DNA of 19,904 bases, from the NCBI GenBank assembly GCA_964555685.1, contig CAZKTO010000059.1, positions 1 to 19,904 of the forward strand, in the 5' to 3' direction. The translations under genes and the position numbers were made by a program. This document shows, in pieces, positions 1-6,533 of the stretch. Every line of letters begins with the position of its first letter. The stretch's first letter is position 1. The notes under the pieces are model-generated. The model was not told the DNA's origin and did no database searches. It saw only the letters and a program-made list of their open reading frames with translations. The stretch is from CAZKTO01 sp964555685. GTDB lineage: Bacteria > Chloroflexota > Dehalococcoidia > SHYB01.

Positions 1-1715
1 CCATCAAAGAGGGTGACCCGCACGCCGATGACCGGATAGCCGGCCACGATGCCCGAGTCCAGCGCCTCCTTGACGCCCGTCTCGATGGGGCGGATGTACT
101 CGCGCGGGATGGTCCCGCCGACGATCTTGTCGACGAACTCGTAGCCGGCGCCCTTGACGTTCGGCTCGACGGTCAGGACCACGTGGCCGTACTGGCCCTT
201 GCCGCCGGTCTGGCGGACGAAGCGCCCCTCGGCCTCGGCCGAGGCGGTAATAGCCTCGCGGTAGGCCACCTCGGGCTTGCCGACCTTGGCGGCGATGCTG
301 TGCTCGCGGCGCATCCGCTCCACCAGCACCTCCAGATGCAGCTCGCCCATGCCGGAGATGATCGTCTGGCCCGTCTCGTCGTCGACGCGGACGCGGAAGG
401 TCGGGTCCTCGTCGGAGAGCTTGTGCAGCACCTCGCCCATCTTGTCCTGCTCGGCGCGGCTGGAGGGCTCGATGGCCACCGAGATGACGGGCTCGGGGAA
501 CTTGATGGTCTCCAGCACCACGGGGCTGGACGCGTCGCACACGGTATCACCCGTGAGGGTGGTCTTGACGCCCACGGCGGCGACGATATCGCCCGCGAAG
601 GCCTCGCCCAACTCCTCGCGGTGCTGGGCGTGCATCCGGACCAGGCGGCCCACCCGGTCCTTCTCGTCGCGCGTGGCGTTAAGGACCATGGTCCCCGCCT
701 TCACCTGGCCGGAGTAGACCCGCAGGTAGACCAGGCGGCCCACGAAGGGGTCCGTGACGACCTTGAAGACGAGGGCGGCAAAGGGCTCGGAGCCCTCGGG
801 CTTGCGCTCGACGGTCTGGCCGGTCTTGGGATGGAGCCCCTTCACCGGCGGCACATCCAGGGGCGAAGGAAGATAGCTGACGATCGCATCGAGGAGCGGC
901 TGGATGCCCTTGTTCTTGAGGGCGGAGCCGCAGACGACGGGGACGAGGAGGTTCTTGACCGTGGCCTTGCGCAGCCCGGCCCGGAGCTCCTCGACGGAGA
1001 TAGGCGCGCCCTGGATGAACTTGTCCGTCAGGGCGTCGTCCGTCTCGGCGATCCGCTCGACGAGGGCGGCGCGCAGCCGCTCGGCGTCGGTCTTGAGCTC
1101 CTCGGGGACGGGGACCTCCTCGATGGCGCCGCTCTTCTCGACGTTGAAGGTGAAGGCGCGGCGCTCCAGGAGATCAACGACGCCGCGGTAGCTCTCCTCG
1201 GACCCAATGGGGAGCTGCGTCACGGCCACCTTGGCGTGGAGGCGCATGGTGATCGAATCGATGGTACGGAAGAAGTCGGCGCCCACCCGGTCCATCTTGT
1301 TGACAAAGCAGATCCTGGGGACATGGTAGCGCTCCGCCTGGCGCCAGACCGTCTCCGACTGGGGCTGGACGCCGGCGACGGCATCGAAGACGACGACGCC
1401 CCCATCCAGCACGCGGAGGCTGCGCTCCACCTCGGCCGTGAAGTCGACGTGGCCCGGCGTATCGATGATGTTGATGCGGTGCTCTTTCCAGTAGGTGGTG
1501 GTGGCGGCGGCGGTGATGGTGATGCCGCGCTCCCGCTCCTGGTCCATCCAGTCCATGACGGCGGTGCCCTCGTGGACCTCGCCCAGGCGGTAGGTGCGGC
1601 CCGTAAAGAAGAGCACCCGCTCGGTCACCGTCGTCTTGCCGGCGTCGATGTGGGCGATGAAGCCGATGTTTCGCGTCTTTTCCAGCGGAAACTGGTTCGT
1701 GTCCATGGTTGTCAT
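1..1715 (-). CDS. fusA: Elongation factor G, C-terminus off the left edge
   Basis: EF-G is the translocation GTPase of the ribosome. About 571 codons are visible of the roughly 700 usual for the family; the gene runs off the left edge inside domain IV, so the end of IV and domain V are missing from the window, not from the gene. The G domain is intact: P-loop AHIDAGKTT near residues 21-29, switch I RGITIT near 63-68, DTPGHVDF at 85-92 and NKMD at 139-142. Further on are the domain III GMGELHLEV stretch and a YREAI motif opening domain IV. I place the start at ATG 1715; a second in-frame ATG lies at 1706, and neither has a strong Shine-Dalgarno sequence. It follows rpsG by 40 bp on the same strand, the classic str order. 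That position argues for the canonical fusA rather than an EF-G paralogue. Confidence 0.98.
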   Translation of the reverse strand, partial: MTTMDTNQFPLEKTRNIGFIAHIDAGKTTVTERVLFFTGRTYRLGEVHEGTAVMDWMDQERERGITITAAATTTYWKEHRINIIDTPGHVDFTAEVERSLRVLDGGVVVFDAVAGVQPQSETVWRQAERYHVPRICFVNKMDRVGADFFRTIDSITMRLHAKVAVTQLPIGSEESYRGVVDLLERRAFTFNVEKSGAIEEVPVPEELKTDAERLRAALVERIAETDDALTDKFIQGAPISVEELRAGLRKATVKNLLVPVVCGSALKNKGIQPLLDAIVSYLPSPLDVPPVKGLHPKTGQTVERKPEGSEPFAALVFKVVTDPFVGRLVYLRVYSGQVKAGTMVLNATRDEKDRVGRLVRMHAQHREELGEAFAGDIVAAVGVKTTLTGDTVCDASSPVVLETIKFPEPVISVAIEPSSRAEQDKMGEVLHKLSDEDPTFRVRVDDETGQTIISGMGELHLEVLVERMRREHSIAAKVGKPEVAYREAITASAEAEGRFVRQTGGKGQYGHVVLTVEPNVKGAGYEFVDKIVGGTIPREYIRPIETGVKEALDSGIVAGYPVIGVRVTLFD

Positions 1716-1755
1716 GTCTGCCGGCGGAGCTCGCCGGCCACTGGCCTTCCCGGCG

Positions 1756-2223
1756 CTACCACCGGTAGTGCACAAAGGCGCGGTTGGCCTCCGCCATCTT
1801 GAAGAGGTCCTCCCGGCGTTTCACGGCGGCGCCCTGCCCGCGGGCTGCGTCCAGGAGCTCGGCGGTCAGGCGGTCCCGCATGGGCCGCCCCTTGCGGGCG
1901 CGGGCGGCGGTGATGAGCCACCGCATGGCCAGCATGCTGCGGACCTCGGGCCGGATCTCCACGGGCACCTGGTAGGTCGCCCCGCCCACGCGCCGGGGCT
2001 TGACCTGGATGACCGGCGTCGCGTTCTTGAGCGCCTGCTCGAAGATCTCGATGGCGGGCCGCCCCAGCTCCTTCTCCGCCCTCTCGAGGGCGCTATAGAC
2101 GATCTGCTGGGCCACGGTCTCCTTCCCGCGCTGCATGACCTTGTGAATGAAGCGCTGCACATCCGTCCGGCCGTATTTCCAGTCGGGCGCGACGACACGC
2201 CGTTCCGATCGTCTTCGTCTCAC
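1756..2223 (-). CDS. rpsG: 30S ribosomal protein S7
   Basis: S7 nucleates assembly of the 30S head and contacts the E-site tRNA. The 155-residue product has the standard length and the conserved RPAIEIFEQALKN, QVKPRRVGGATYQVP and MRWLI stretches, and ends in FVHYRW, typical of the family. The start is a GTG preceded by AGAGG about seven bases upstream, the best ribosome site in the area; it gives an N-terminus MRRRRSERR. It lies between rpsL and fusA on the same strand. The 115-bp gap to rpsL is long for this operon and contains structure described separately. In E. coli S7 represses its own operon by binding the rpsL-rpsG spacer, so similar control is possible here but not shown. Confidence 0.98.
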   Translation of the reverse strand: MRRRRSERRVVAPDWKYGRTDVQRFIHKVMQRGKETVAQQIVYSALERAEKELGRPAIEIFEQALKNATPVIQVKPRRVGGATYQVPVEIRPEVRSMLAMRWLITAARARKGRPMRDRLTAELLDAARGQGAAVKRREDLFKMAEANRAFVHYRW

Positions 2224-2338
2224 GATTCGCCTCTATTCCCGCGGCGGACACAGGCCGCCCGCCTCTATAGCAATGCGCAACGCTTCGCGCGGGCCGCCTC
2301 TCGGGGAAGGGGAGACCCGGGGCGCTGGCGCCCCGGCG
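2224..2338 (-). promoter_or_regulatory. rpsL-rpsG spacer with hairpin and duplicated SD-like 9-mer
   Basis: Just after the rpsL stop is a near-perfect palindrome, arms CCGGGGCGC (2317-2325) and GCGCCCCGG (2328-2336). Nearer rpsG the 9-mer ATAGAGGCG (minus-strand sense) occurs twice, at 2260-2268 and 2228-2236; the second copy is the rpsG Shine-Dalgarno. In E. coli the equivalent spacer is the S7 binding site for translational feedback. Assigning that role here is inference from position and structure only. Confidence 0.4.
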
Positions 2339-2764
2339 CTAGCCGCCCGCAGCTTTGGTCCGCTTGGCCCCGTACTTGCTCCGGCCCTGCTTGCGCTCGT
2401 TGACGCCGGCGGAGTCCAGGGTCCCGCGGATGATGTGGTACCGGACGCCCGGCAGGTCAGGCACGCGCCCCCCGCGGATCAGCACCACGGAGTGCTCCTG
2501 GAGGTTGTGCCCCTCGCCGGGGATATACGCCGTGACCTCGATGCCGTTGGTGAGCCGGACGCGCGCCACTTTCCGAAGCGCCGAGTTCGGCTTCTTGGGC
2601 GTGACAGTCCGGACCTGGGTGCAGACGCCGCGCTTCTGGGGCGCGCCGCGCCCCCGCTTCTGCGCCTTGTGCAGAGCGTTGTAGGTGAAGCGCAGGGCAG
2701 GCGCCTTAGTGCGCTTCAGTTTCGGGCGCCTGCCCTTACGAATGAGCTGATTGATGGTAGGCAC
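2339..2764 (-). CDS. rpsL: 30S ribosomal protein S12 with N-terminal insertion
   Basis: S12 forms part of the decoding centre and governs accuracy and streptomycin response. The 141-residue product has the invariant TPKKPNSALRK, GHNLQEHSVVLIRGG and DLPGVRYHIIRGTLD blocks. Compared with the roughly 124-residue E. coli protein it carries about 15 extra residues near positions 25-40 (RFTYNALHKAQKRGRG), between the KAPAL and APQKRGVC elements, plus a short C-terminal tail. Lysines 57 and 58 correspond to the TPKKP lysines that are resistance hot spots in other bacteria; both are wild type. The start is GTG at 2764, giving the usual MPTINQLIRKG; GGAAG is very close upstream. It is the first gene of the str operon and sits about 60 bp downstream of a strong promoter. 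Confidence 0.98.
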   Translation of the reverse strand: MPTINQLIRKGRRPKLKRTKAPALRFTYNALHKAQKRGRGAPQKRGVCTQVRTVTPKKPNSALRKVARVRLTNGIEVTAYIPGEGHNLQEHSVVLIRGGRVPDLPGVRYHIIRGTLDSAGVNERKQGRSKYGAKRTKAAGG

Positions 2765-2828
2765 GACTTCCGCTCAGGACCGGGTCTCGAACGCAGGATG
2801 ACTCCGCCGTGTTACGGCCCAAGGAGTA

Positions 2829-2857
2829 ATGCTAGCAGTTGCCTGGAGCCGTGTCAA
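2829..2857 (-). promoter_or_regulatory. Sigma70-type promoter of the str operon
   Basis: On the minus strand a perfect -35 TTGACA (2852-2857) is separated by exactly 17 bases from a -10 TAGCAT (2829-2834). The -10 is preceded by TGC, giving an extended -10. Predicted transcription starts near 2822, leaving a leader of about 58 nt before rpsL. This is the best promoter in the window, as expected for ribosomal protein genes. Confidence 0.85.
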
Positions 2858-3146
2858 GCGAAAATAAGGGGGCGGGCCAGGGCTGTCCCCCGCCAGCGCC
2901 GCATCTGACGACGACCGCCCCCCGGGGGCCCAGAAACCCTCTCAAAATCTTGTCAGTCCGAGTGCCCCGACAAGTCGGGGTCCGCTGCCGCCCTCTCCCT
3001 CCTGTCCCCCTCGAAGGACTCGGGGCAAGCTCTCTCCTGCAAGGAGAGGGACGATACCCCCTTCCTCTTTAGGGAAGGGGGAAAGGGGGTTAGGGCCGAG
3101 CCGATCCGGAACGCGTCCCCTGGACACCTCTTGGCGCTGTGATAGC
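2858..3146. repeat. Repeat-rich spacer between phhB and the rpsL promoter
   Basis: No gene is visible in the 382 bp between rpsL and the pterin dehydratase. Besides the rpsL promoter it holds a CCCCGACAAGTCGGGG palindrome (2965-2980), a diverged copy of the AGCCTGCCCTGAG repeat on the minus strand (about 3007-3032), a CTCTCCT/AGGAGAG hairpin near 3031-3048, and a 9-bp hairpin CCCCCTTCC/GGAAGGGGG (3057-3065 and 3073-3081) followed by GGGGGTTAGGG. The block from about 3064 to 3098 matches, in inverted orientation, the repeat at the right end of the window. The hairpins lie downstream of the pterin dehydratase gene and might end its transcript, but no U-tract follows. Confidence 0.7.
2965..2980. 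repeat. 16-bp palindrome CCCCGA-N4-TCGGGG, copy 1
   Basis: CCCCGACAAGTCGGGG, intergenic between the pterin dehydratase and rpsL. One of five copies of the pattern in the window. Confidence 0.8.
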
Positions 3147-3455
3147 TCAGCGCCGGCGGGCCTTCGGGCTGGACAGGAGCCGCGTGACCTTCTTGGCCAG
3201 GCCCATGTCCAGATTCGTGACGCCGCCCATGCTGTGCGTCCACAGGTCCAGCGTCACCCGGTTGTAGCGGATAGCCACGTTGGGGTGATGGCCCTCCGCC
3301 TCGGCCAGCTTGCCCACCTGGTTCACGAACCGGAGCGCCTTGACGAAGTCTTCGAACGTGAACCGGCCCTGGAGCCTGGGCGTCGAGCCGCTCACGAGCC
3401 GCCAGCCCCGGGGCAGCTTGGCCTTCACCTGGTCGGATCTCAAGAGCCTGGGCAT
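3147..3455 (-). CDS. phhB: Pterin-4a-carbinolamine dehydratase
   Basis: This 102-residue protein belongs to the PCD/DCoH family, which dehydrates 4a-hydroxytetrahydropterin so that the cofactor of aromatic hydroxylases, or another pterin, can be recycled. The diagnostic EGHHPNV motif (histidines 56 and 57), the following VTLDLWTH (His74) and the GVTNLDMGLA helix are all present, and the length is normal. The start ATG at 3455 has an excellent GAGGAGG six to seven bases upstream. The gene follows the tandem alpha/beta-barrel gene by 37 bp on the same strand, so the two are probably cotranscribed. No aromatic amino acid hydroxylase is in the window, so the actual pterin substrate is unknown. 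The N-terminus is short and begins directly with the family fold. Confidence 0.93.
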   Translation of the reverse strand: MPRLLRSDQVKAKLPRGWRLVSGSTPRLQGRFTFEDFVKALRFVNQVGKLAEAEGHHPNVAIRYNRVTLDLWTHSMGGVTNLDMGLAKKVTRLLSSPKARRR

Positions 3456-3492
3456 CGTTTCCTCCTCTCTTCACGGCGAGCGCTGGGCGCAT

Positions 3493-4239
3493 TCACGGCT
3501 TCGCGAAAGGGTACTGGAGCGGAGTGATGAACCGGTAGGGGGCCCGCAGGAGCGGGCGCTGCGTCCCAGCGGTCGTGGGGAGCCGGCCCTCCCGCTGCCA
3601 GACGGGGATGCGGGCCCTCAGCGCCTCCACGGCCTTGGCCGGCTCCTCGCCCAGGAGGAAGAGATGCAGGAAGCGCCCCGCGTGCTCCGGGTTGACAGGC
3701 ACGAGGCGCAGGCAGGCGAGGAAGCCCGGCACGTCGAGGATGTCGGGCACGTGGACCTGGTCGTACCACTCGTCCACCTGGGCCCGGTGCGCCGGCGATG
3801 CGGCCACGCCCATGCTGAGGTAGAGGCCCGTGTGGCCCAGGAACGGGGCGGCCTCCGGCGCCGTGCGCAGGTCCTGGCGAACGTAGACCTTCGTCAGCCG
3901 GTGGATGGCATAGAAGGCGGAGCGGGCCCGCTTGAACATGCGGCCCTCCTTGGCCAGGCGGACCGCGAGCGCGTGCATATCGGCCTGGACCGCCGCCAGG
4001 TCCTCCGATCCGAAGAGGTACGTGGTGCAGAAGGTCCCTTTGCCGCCGCCCAGCTGCTCGAGCTCGCCGGGGCCGCGCAGCGCCTTGAGCTCCGGCGTGG
4101 CCACGTAGCGCCTAGACCCCAGGACTCCGGGCAGCGCCACGTTCTCCGGGAGGTGGTCCAGGTCGTACCAGCGGTTGAACTCCGCCGTCGCCTCGGGCTC
4201 GCTATCGATGAATCCGATGCCGACGCCTGTGACGCGCAC
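3493..4239 (-). CDS. Tandem dimeric alpha/beta-barrel (EthD-like) protein
   Basis: The 248-residue product appears to be two ferredoxin-like half-barrels in tandem. The first half carries EFNRWYDLDHLPENVALPGV (residues 20-39) and the second VDEWYDQVHVPDILDVPGF (155-173), which align as a W-Y-D-x-x-H-x-P repeat followed by a PG turn. This is characteristic of the EthD/dimeric alpha-beta-barrel superfamily, which includes small heme- or quinone-modifying enzymes and proteins of unknown role. The open frame extends further upstream, but GTG 4239 is chosen because GGAGGTG lies about five bases before it and the fold begins there. A TATAAT element lies 49 bp upstream. It is divergent from the PAC2 gene and precedes the pterin dehydratase by 37 bp. 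The specific function is unknown. Confidence 0.8.
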   Translation of the reverse strand: MRVTGVGIGFIDSEPEATAEFNRWYDLDHLPENVALPGVLGSRRYVATPELKALRGPGELEQLGGGKGTFCTTYLFGSEDLAAVQADMHALAVRLAKEGRMFKRARSAFYAIHRLTKVYVRQDLRTAPEAAPFLGHTGLYLSMGVAASPAHRAQVDEWYDQVHVPDILDVPGFLACLRLVPVNPEHAGRFLHLFLLGEEPAKAVEALRARIPVWQREGRLPTTAGTQRPLLRAPYRFITPLQYPFAKP

Positions 4240-4287
4240 GCGACACCTCCAGCCGGACGGGCCTGTGTTGGAGCCCTGCGTTGGAGC

Positions 4288-4293
4288 ATTATA
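4288..4293 (-). promoter_or_regulatory. Candidate -10 element for the alpha/beta-barrel gene
   Basis: A perfect TATAAT on the minus strand 49 bp before the GTG start. There is no good -35; the expected -35 position is covered by the CCCCGACAGGTCGGGG palindrome at 4313-4328. Confidence 0.5.
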
Positions 4294-4312
4294 CGCACGG
4301 GGCCAGCGCCCG

Positions 4313-4328
4313 CCCCGACAGGTCGGGG
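4313..4328. repeat. 16-bp palindrome CCCCGA-N4-TCGGGG, copy 2
   Basis: CCCCGACAGGTCGGGG in the divergent spacer between the alpha/beta-barrel gene and the PAC2 gene, at the -35 position of the leftward TATAAT and about 40 bp before the PAC2 start. Confidence 0.8.
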
Positions 4329-4366
4329 GGGTTGTGCTGGGGCGGCATCTCTGCGAAGATAGCGCC

Positions 4367-5242
4367 ATGCGCATCGGGGCCTTCGAAATCCGGGAGCCGC
4401 TCCCGCCGCTCAAGGAGCCGCACGCCCTCACGATGCTCAGGCCGTGGGTGGACGTGGGCAGCGTCGGCAGCCTCGCGCTGACGCGCGTCGAGCGCTATCT
4501 CAACGCCCAGGAGCTGGGCAAGCTGGCCCGCCCGGGCGCCTTCTTCGACTTCACGCGCTACCGGCCCGTCATCGCCGTGCGCGACGGCCGCCGCGAGGTG
4601 ACCATCCCCAATAGCTTCGTCAACTTCGCCGTCCGGGAGCACGACCACGATTTCGTCTTTCTCCACCTGCTCGAGGCCCACGTGCAGGGCGAGGACTACA
4701 CGGACTCCATCGTCGAGCTCCTGAAAACGCTGGGGGTGAAGCGCTACGTGCTCCTGGGCGGCATGTACGACGCCGTCCCGCACACGCGGCCGCTCCTCGT
4801 CACGGGGACCATGGCGGGCACGCAGGCGCAGCGGGCAGCCGGCGCGGCCAAGGTCGAGCAGAGCACCTACGAGGGCCCCACCACGATCAACTACCTGGTG
4901 GGCAACCGGGTGGCCGCCATGGGCATGGAGACGGCGAGCCTCATCGTGCACCTGCCCCAGTACGCGCAGCTGGAGGAGGACTTCAGCGGCGCGGCGCGGG
5001 TCCTGGAGGTGCTGGCCTCCATCTACCATCTGCCGGAGTCGATCATCGACCAGAAACGCGGCCAGGAGCAGTACCAAGAGGTCGGCAAGCAGATCAGCGC
5101 CCGGCTGCGGCCCGTCATTCAGCAGCTGGAGCGCAACTACGATGCGCGCCTGGCGGCGCAGCCCAAGCCGGAGAGCCCGCCCCTGGCGCCCGAGGTCGAG
5201 CGCTTCCTCAAGGAGATGGACGACCGGTTCGGCCAGAACTGA
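4367..5242 (+). CDS. PAC2-family protein (proteasome-assembly-chaperone-like)
   Basis: The 291-residue product belongs to the PAC2 family, named after a eukaryotic proteasome assembly chaperone and common in archaea, actinobacteria and Chloroflexota. Recognisable features are the N-terminal RPWVDVGSVGSLAL (residues 25-38), the strand-turn YVLLGGMYDAVPHTRP (127-142) and the YEGPTTINYLVGN and AAMGMETASLIVHLP blocks (168-196). A charged, probably helical C-terminal tail (about 235-291) ends in VERFLKEMDDRF. ATG 4367 is chosen; an upstream in-frame GTG at 4334 would add eleven residues but disagrees with the natural N-terminus. It is divergent from the barrel gene and convergent with queG. No proteasome genes are in view, so a chaperone role is not supported by context. 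Molecular function is unknown. Confidence 0.85.
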   Translation: MRIGAFEIREPLPPLKEPHALTMLRPWVDVGSVGSLALTRVERYLNAQELGKLARPGAFFDFTRYRPVIAVRDGRREVTIPNSFVNFAVREHDHDFVFLHLLEAHVQGEDYTDSIVELLKTLGVKRYVLLGGMYDAVPHTRPLLVTGTMAGTQAQRAAGAAKVEQSTYEGPTTINYLVGNRVAAMGMETASLIVHLPQYAQLEEDFSGAARVLEVLASIYHLPESIIDQKRGQEQYQEVGKQISARLRPVIQQLERNYDARLAAQPKPESPPLAPEVERFLKEMDDRFGQN

Positions 5243-5320
5243 CCCTTGGTCACCCTGAGCCCTTCGGTGGAGCCTGCCCTGAGCCAGTCGAAGGGCTCAG
5301 GGTGAACTCCGCGAAGGGTC
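5241..5320. repeat. Large inverted repeat between convergent PAC2 and queG
   Basis: A perfect 17-bp inverted repeat, TCACCCTGAGCCCTTCG (5250-5266) and CGAAGGGCTCAGGGTGA (5289-5305), is flanked by an outer GACCCTT/AAGGGTC pair (5241-5247 and 5314-5320). Its loop and right arm contain a copy of the AGCCTGCCCTGAG...CGAAGGG unit (5271-5295). The queG stop codon lies in the right arm and the PAC2 stop overlaps the left edge. It could act as a two-way transcription barrier but has no U-tract. Confidence 0.85.
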
Positions 5321-6496
5321 TGGCGCGACATCCCGAAGCGACAGCGCAATCTCCTCGCGCACCCACGCGTCCGTCTCCCCCTCGCCCGCCGCCTCCAGCG
5401 CCCGCCGCGCCCCCTCGCCGCCGATGCGTCCCAGCGCCCAGGCGGCGTGCCCCCGCACCAGCCGCTCGCCCGTCGCCAGGGCGCGGGCCAGCGGTGCGAC
5501 GGCCTCCTGCCCGCCGGCGTTCCCCAGGGCCACGCAGGCGTTGCGCTGGAGCCCCACCCGCTTGGCGCGCCGCACCGGGCTCCCACGGAACCGCTCCTCG
5601 AACTCCACCTCCGTCATCTCCAGGAGCGCGACGAGGTCCGGCCACGCGTCCTCGGCCGATCGCGCGGCGAAGGCCGGGTCGCCCGCGGGCGCGGCCTTGT
5701 GATTGACCGGGCAGACGTCCTGGCAGATATCGCAGCCGAAGACCCAGTCGCCGAAGAGAGGCCGCAGATCCCGTGGGATGGGGCCCCGGTTCTCGATGGT
5801 GTGATAGGAGATGCAGCGGGTGTTGTCGATGACGTAGGGCGCCGGGATGGCGTTGGTCGGGCAGGCGGGGATGCAGGCGGCGCAGCGCCCGCAGCTCTTG
5901 CGCAGGGGCCAGTCCGGCTCGAGCTCCAGGTCCGTGAGCACCTCCGCCAGGAACACCCACGAGCCCAGGCCCGGCACGAGGAGATTCGTGTTCTTGCCGA
6001 ACCAGCCGAGCCCCGCGCGATGCGCCACGGCGCGGTCCGGCATGGGCCCGTAGTCAACGTAGAACTTGGAGCGCGCGCCGCCCAGCTCGCGCAGGCGCTC
6101 GACGAGCCCTTTCACGCGCCGCTCGAAGAGCTGGTGGTAGTCCTGGCCCCACGCGTAGCGCGAGACGCGCCCCCGCATCTTGCCGCCAGCGGGCCGCGGA
6201 GGCGGCGGCGTGTGGTAGCTCATGCCCAGGGCGATGATCGACCGGGCCCCAGGCAGCAGCGCCGCGGGGTGGCAGCCTCGCCGGGCCCGCGCCTCCGAGT
6301 ACCACGGCAGGCCATCCATGAGGCCCGCGCGCGTCCGCTCGGCGATGATGCGCTCCGCCTCCGAGAACGGCTCGGCGCTCGTGACGCCGGCGAGGTGGAA
6401 GCCGGATGCGCGCGCCAGGGCCTTCACCCGGTGGGTAAGCGTTTCCTCAAAACCCCCTCTCCCTTGATGGGAGAGGGCTGGGGTGAGGGTGTCCAT
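5297..6496 (-). CDS. queG: Epoxyqueuosine reductase
   Basis: QueG is the cobalamin-dependent iron-sulfur enzyme that reduces epoxyqueuosine to queuosine in tRNA. From ATG 6496 the product is 399 residues. It shows DYGPMPDRAVAHRAGLGWFGKN (148-169 approximately), cysteines 202, 205, 208, 212 and 228, 255, 258, 262 for two [4Fe-4S] clusters, and C-terminal HEAT-like helices (about 310-388), as in the longer family members. The start is uncertain. Residues 1-15 of this model are encoded by a dispersed GC-rich repeat (peptide LTPALSHQGRG), and GTG 6427 would give a 376-residue protein, closer to the usual 380. Neither start has a good Shine-Dalgarno. The last residues and the stop fall in another repeat. 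It follows the reductase gene by 37 bp on the same strand. Confidence 0.92.
   Translation of the reverse strand: MDTLTPALSHQGRGGFEETLTHRVKALARASGFHLAGVTSAEPFSEAERIIAERTRAGLMDGLPWYSEARARRGCHPAALLPGARSIIALGMSYHTPPPPRPAGGKMRGRVSRYAWGQDYHQLFERRVKGLVERLRELGGARSKFYVDYGPMPDRAVAHRAGLGWFGKNTNLLVPGLGSWVFLAEVLTDLELEPDWPLRKSCGRCAACIPACPTNAIPAPYVIDNTRCISYHTIENRGPIPRDLRPLFGDWVFGCDICQDVCPVNHKAAPAGDPAFAARSAEDAWPDLVALLEMTEVEFEERFRGSPVRRAKRVGLQRNACVALGNAGGQEAVAPLARALATGERLVRGHAAWALGRIGGEGARRALEAAGEGETDAWVREEIALSLRDVAPDPSRSSP
6451..6491. repeat. CCCTCTCCC hairpin repeat at the queG start
   Basis: Arms CCCTCTCCC (6455-6463) and GGGAGAGGG (6469-6477) with a TTGAT loop are followed by GCTGGGGTGAGGGTG. On the minus strand it reads through as LTPALSHQGRG. 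I recognise this as a widespread dispersed repeat whose translation shows up as a spurious peptide at protein ends in many genomes. If queG starts at GTG 6427, this hairpin lies in its leader. Confidence 0.8.
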
Positions 6497-6533
6497 CTGC
6501 TTACAGCTTGCGTGCCCGCGCGCCGCACGCGGG

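Noticed and set aside
183..1802. A 539-codon open frame on the plus strand opposite fusA
   Set aside because: Its translation is low-complexity and matches no family, while the minus strand encodes a full EF-G. High GC lengthens antisense frames.
4240..4431. A 64-residue N-terminal extension of the alpha/beta-barrel protein
   Set aside because: It overlaps the TATAAT, the palindrome and the PAC2 start, whereas GTG 4239 has a strong GGAGGTG site and starts the fold.
5241..5320. Intrinsic terminator for PAC2 or queG
   Set aside because: The hairpin is strong but has no U-tract on either strand; listed as a repeat with possible terminator-like effect.
6451..6496. LTPALSHQGRG as a genuine functional N-terminal motif of QueG
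   Set aside because: The DNA is a hairpin repeat that I recognise as yielding this peptide at many unrelated protein ends. Kept only as an uncertain start.
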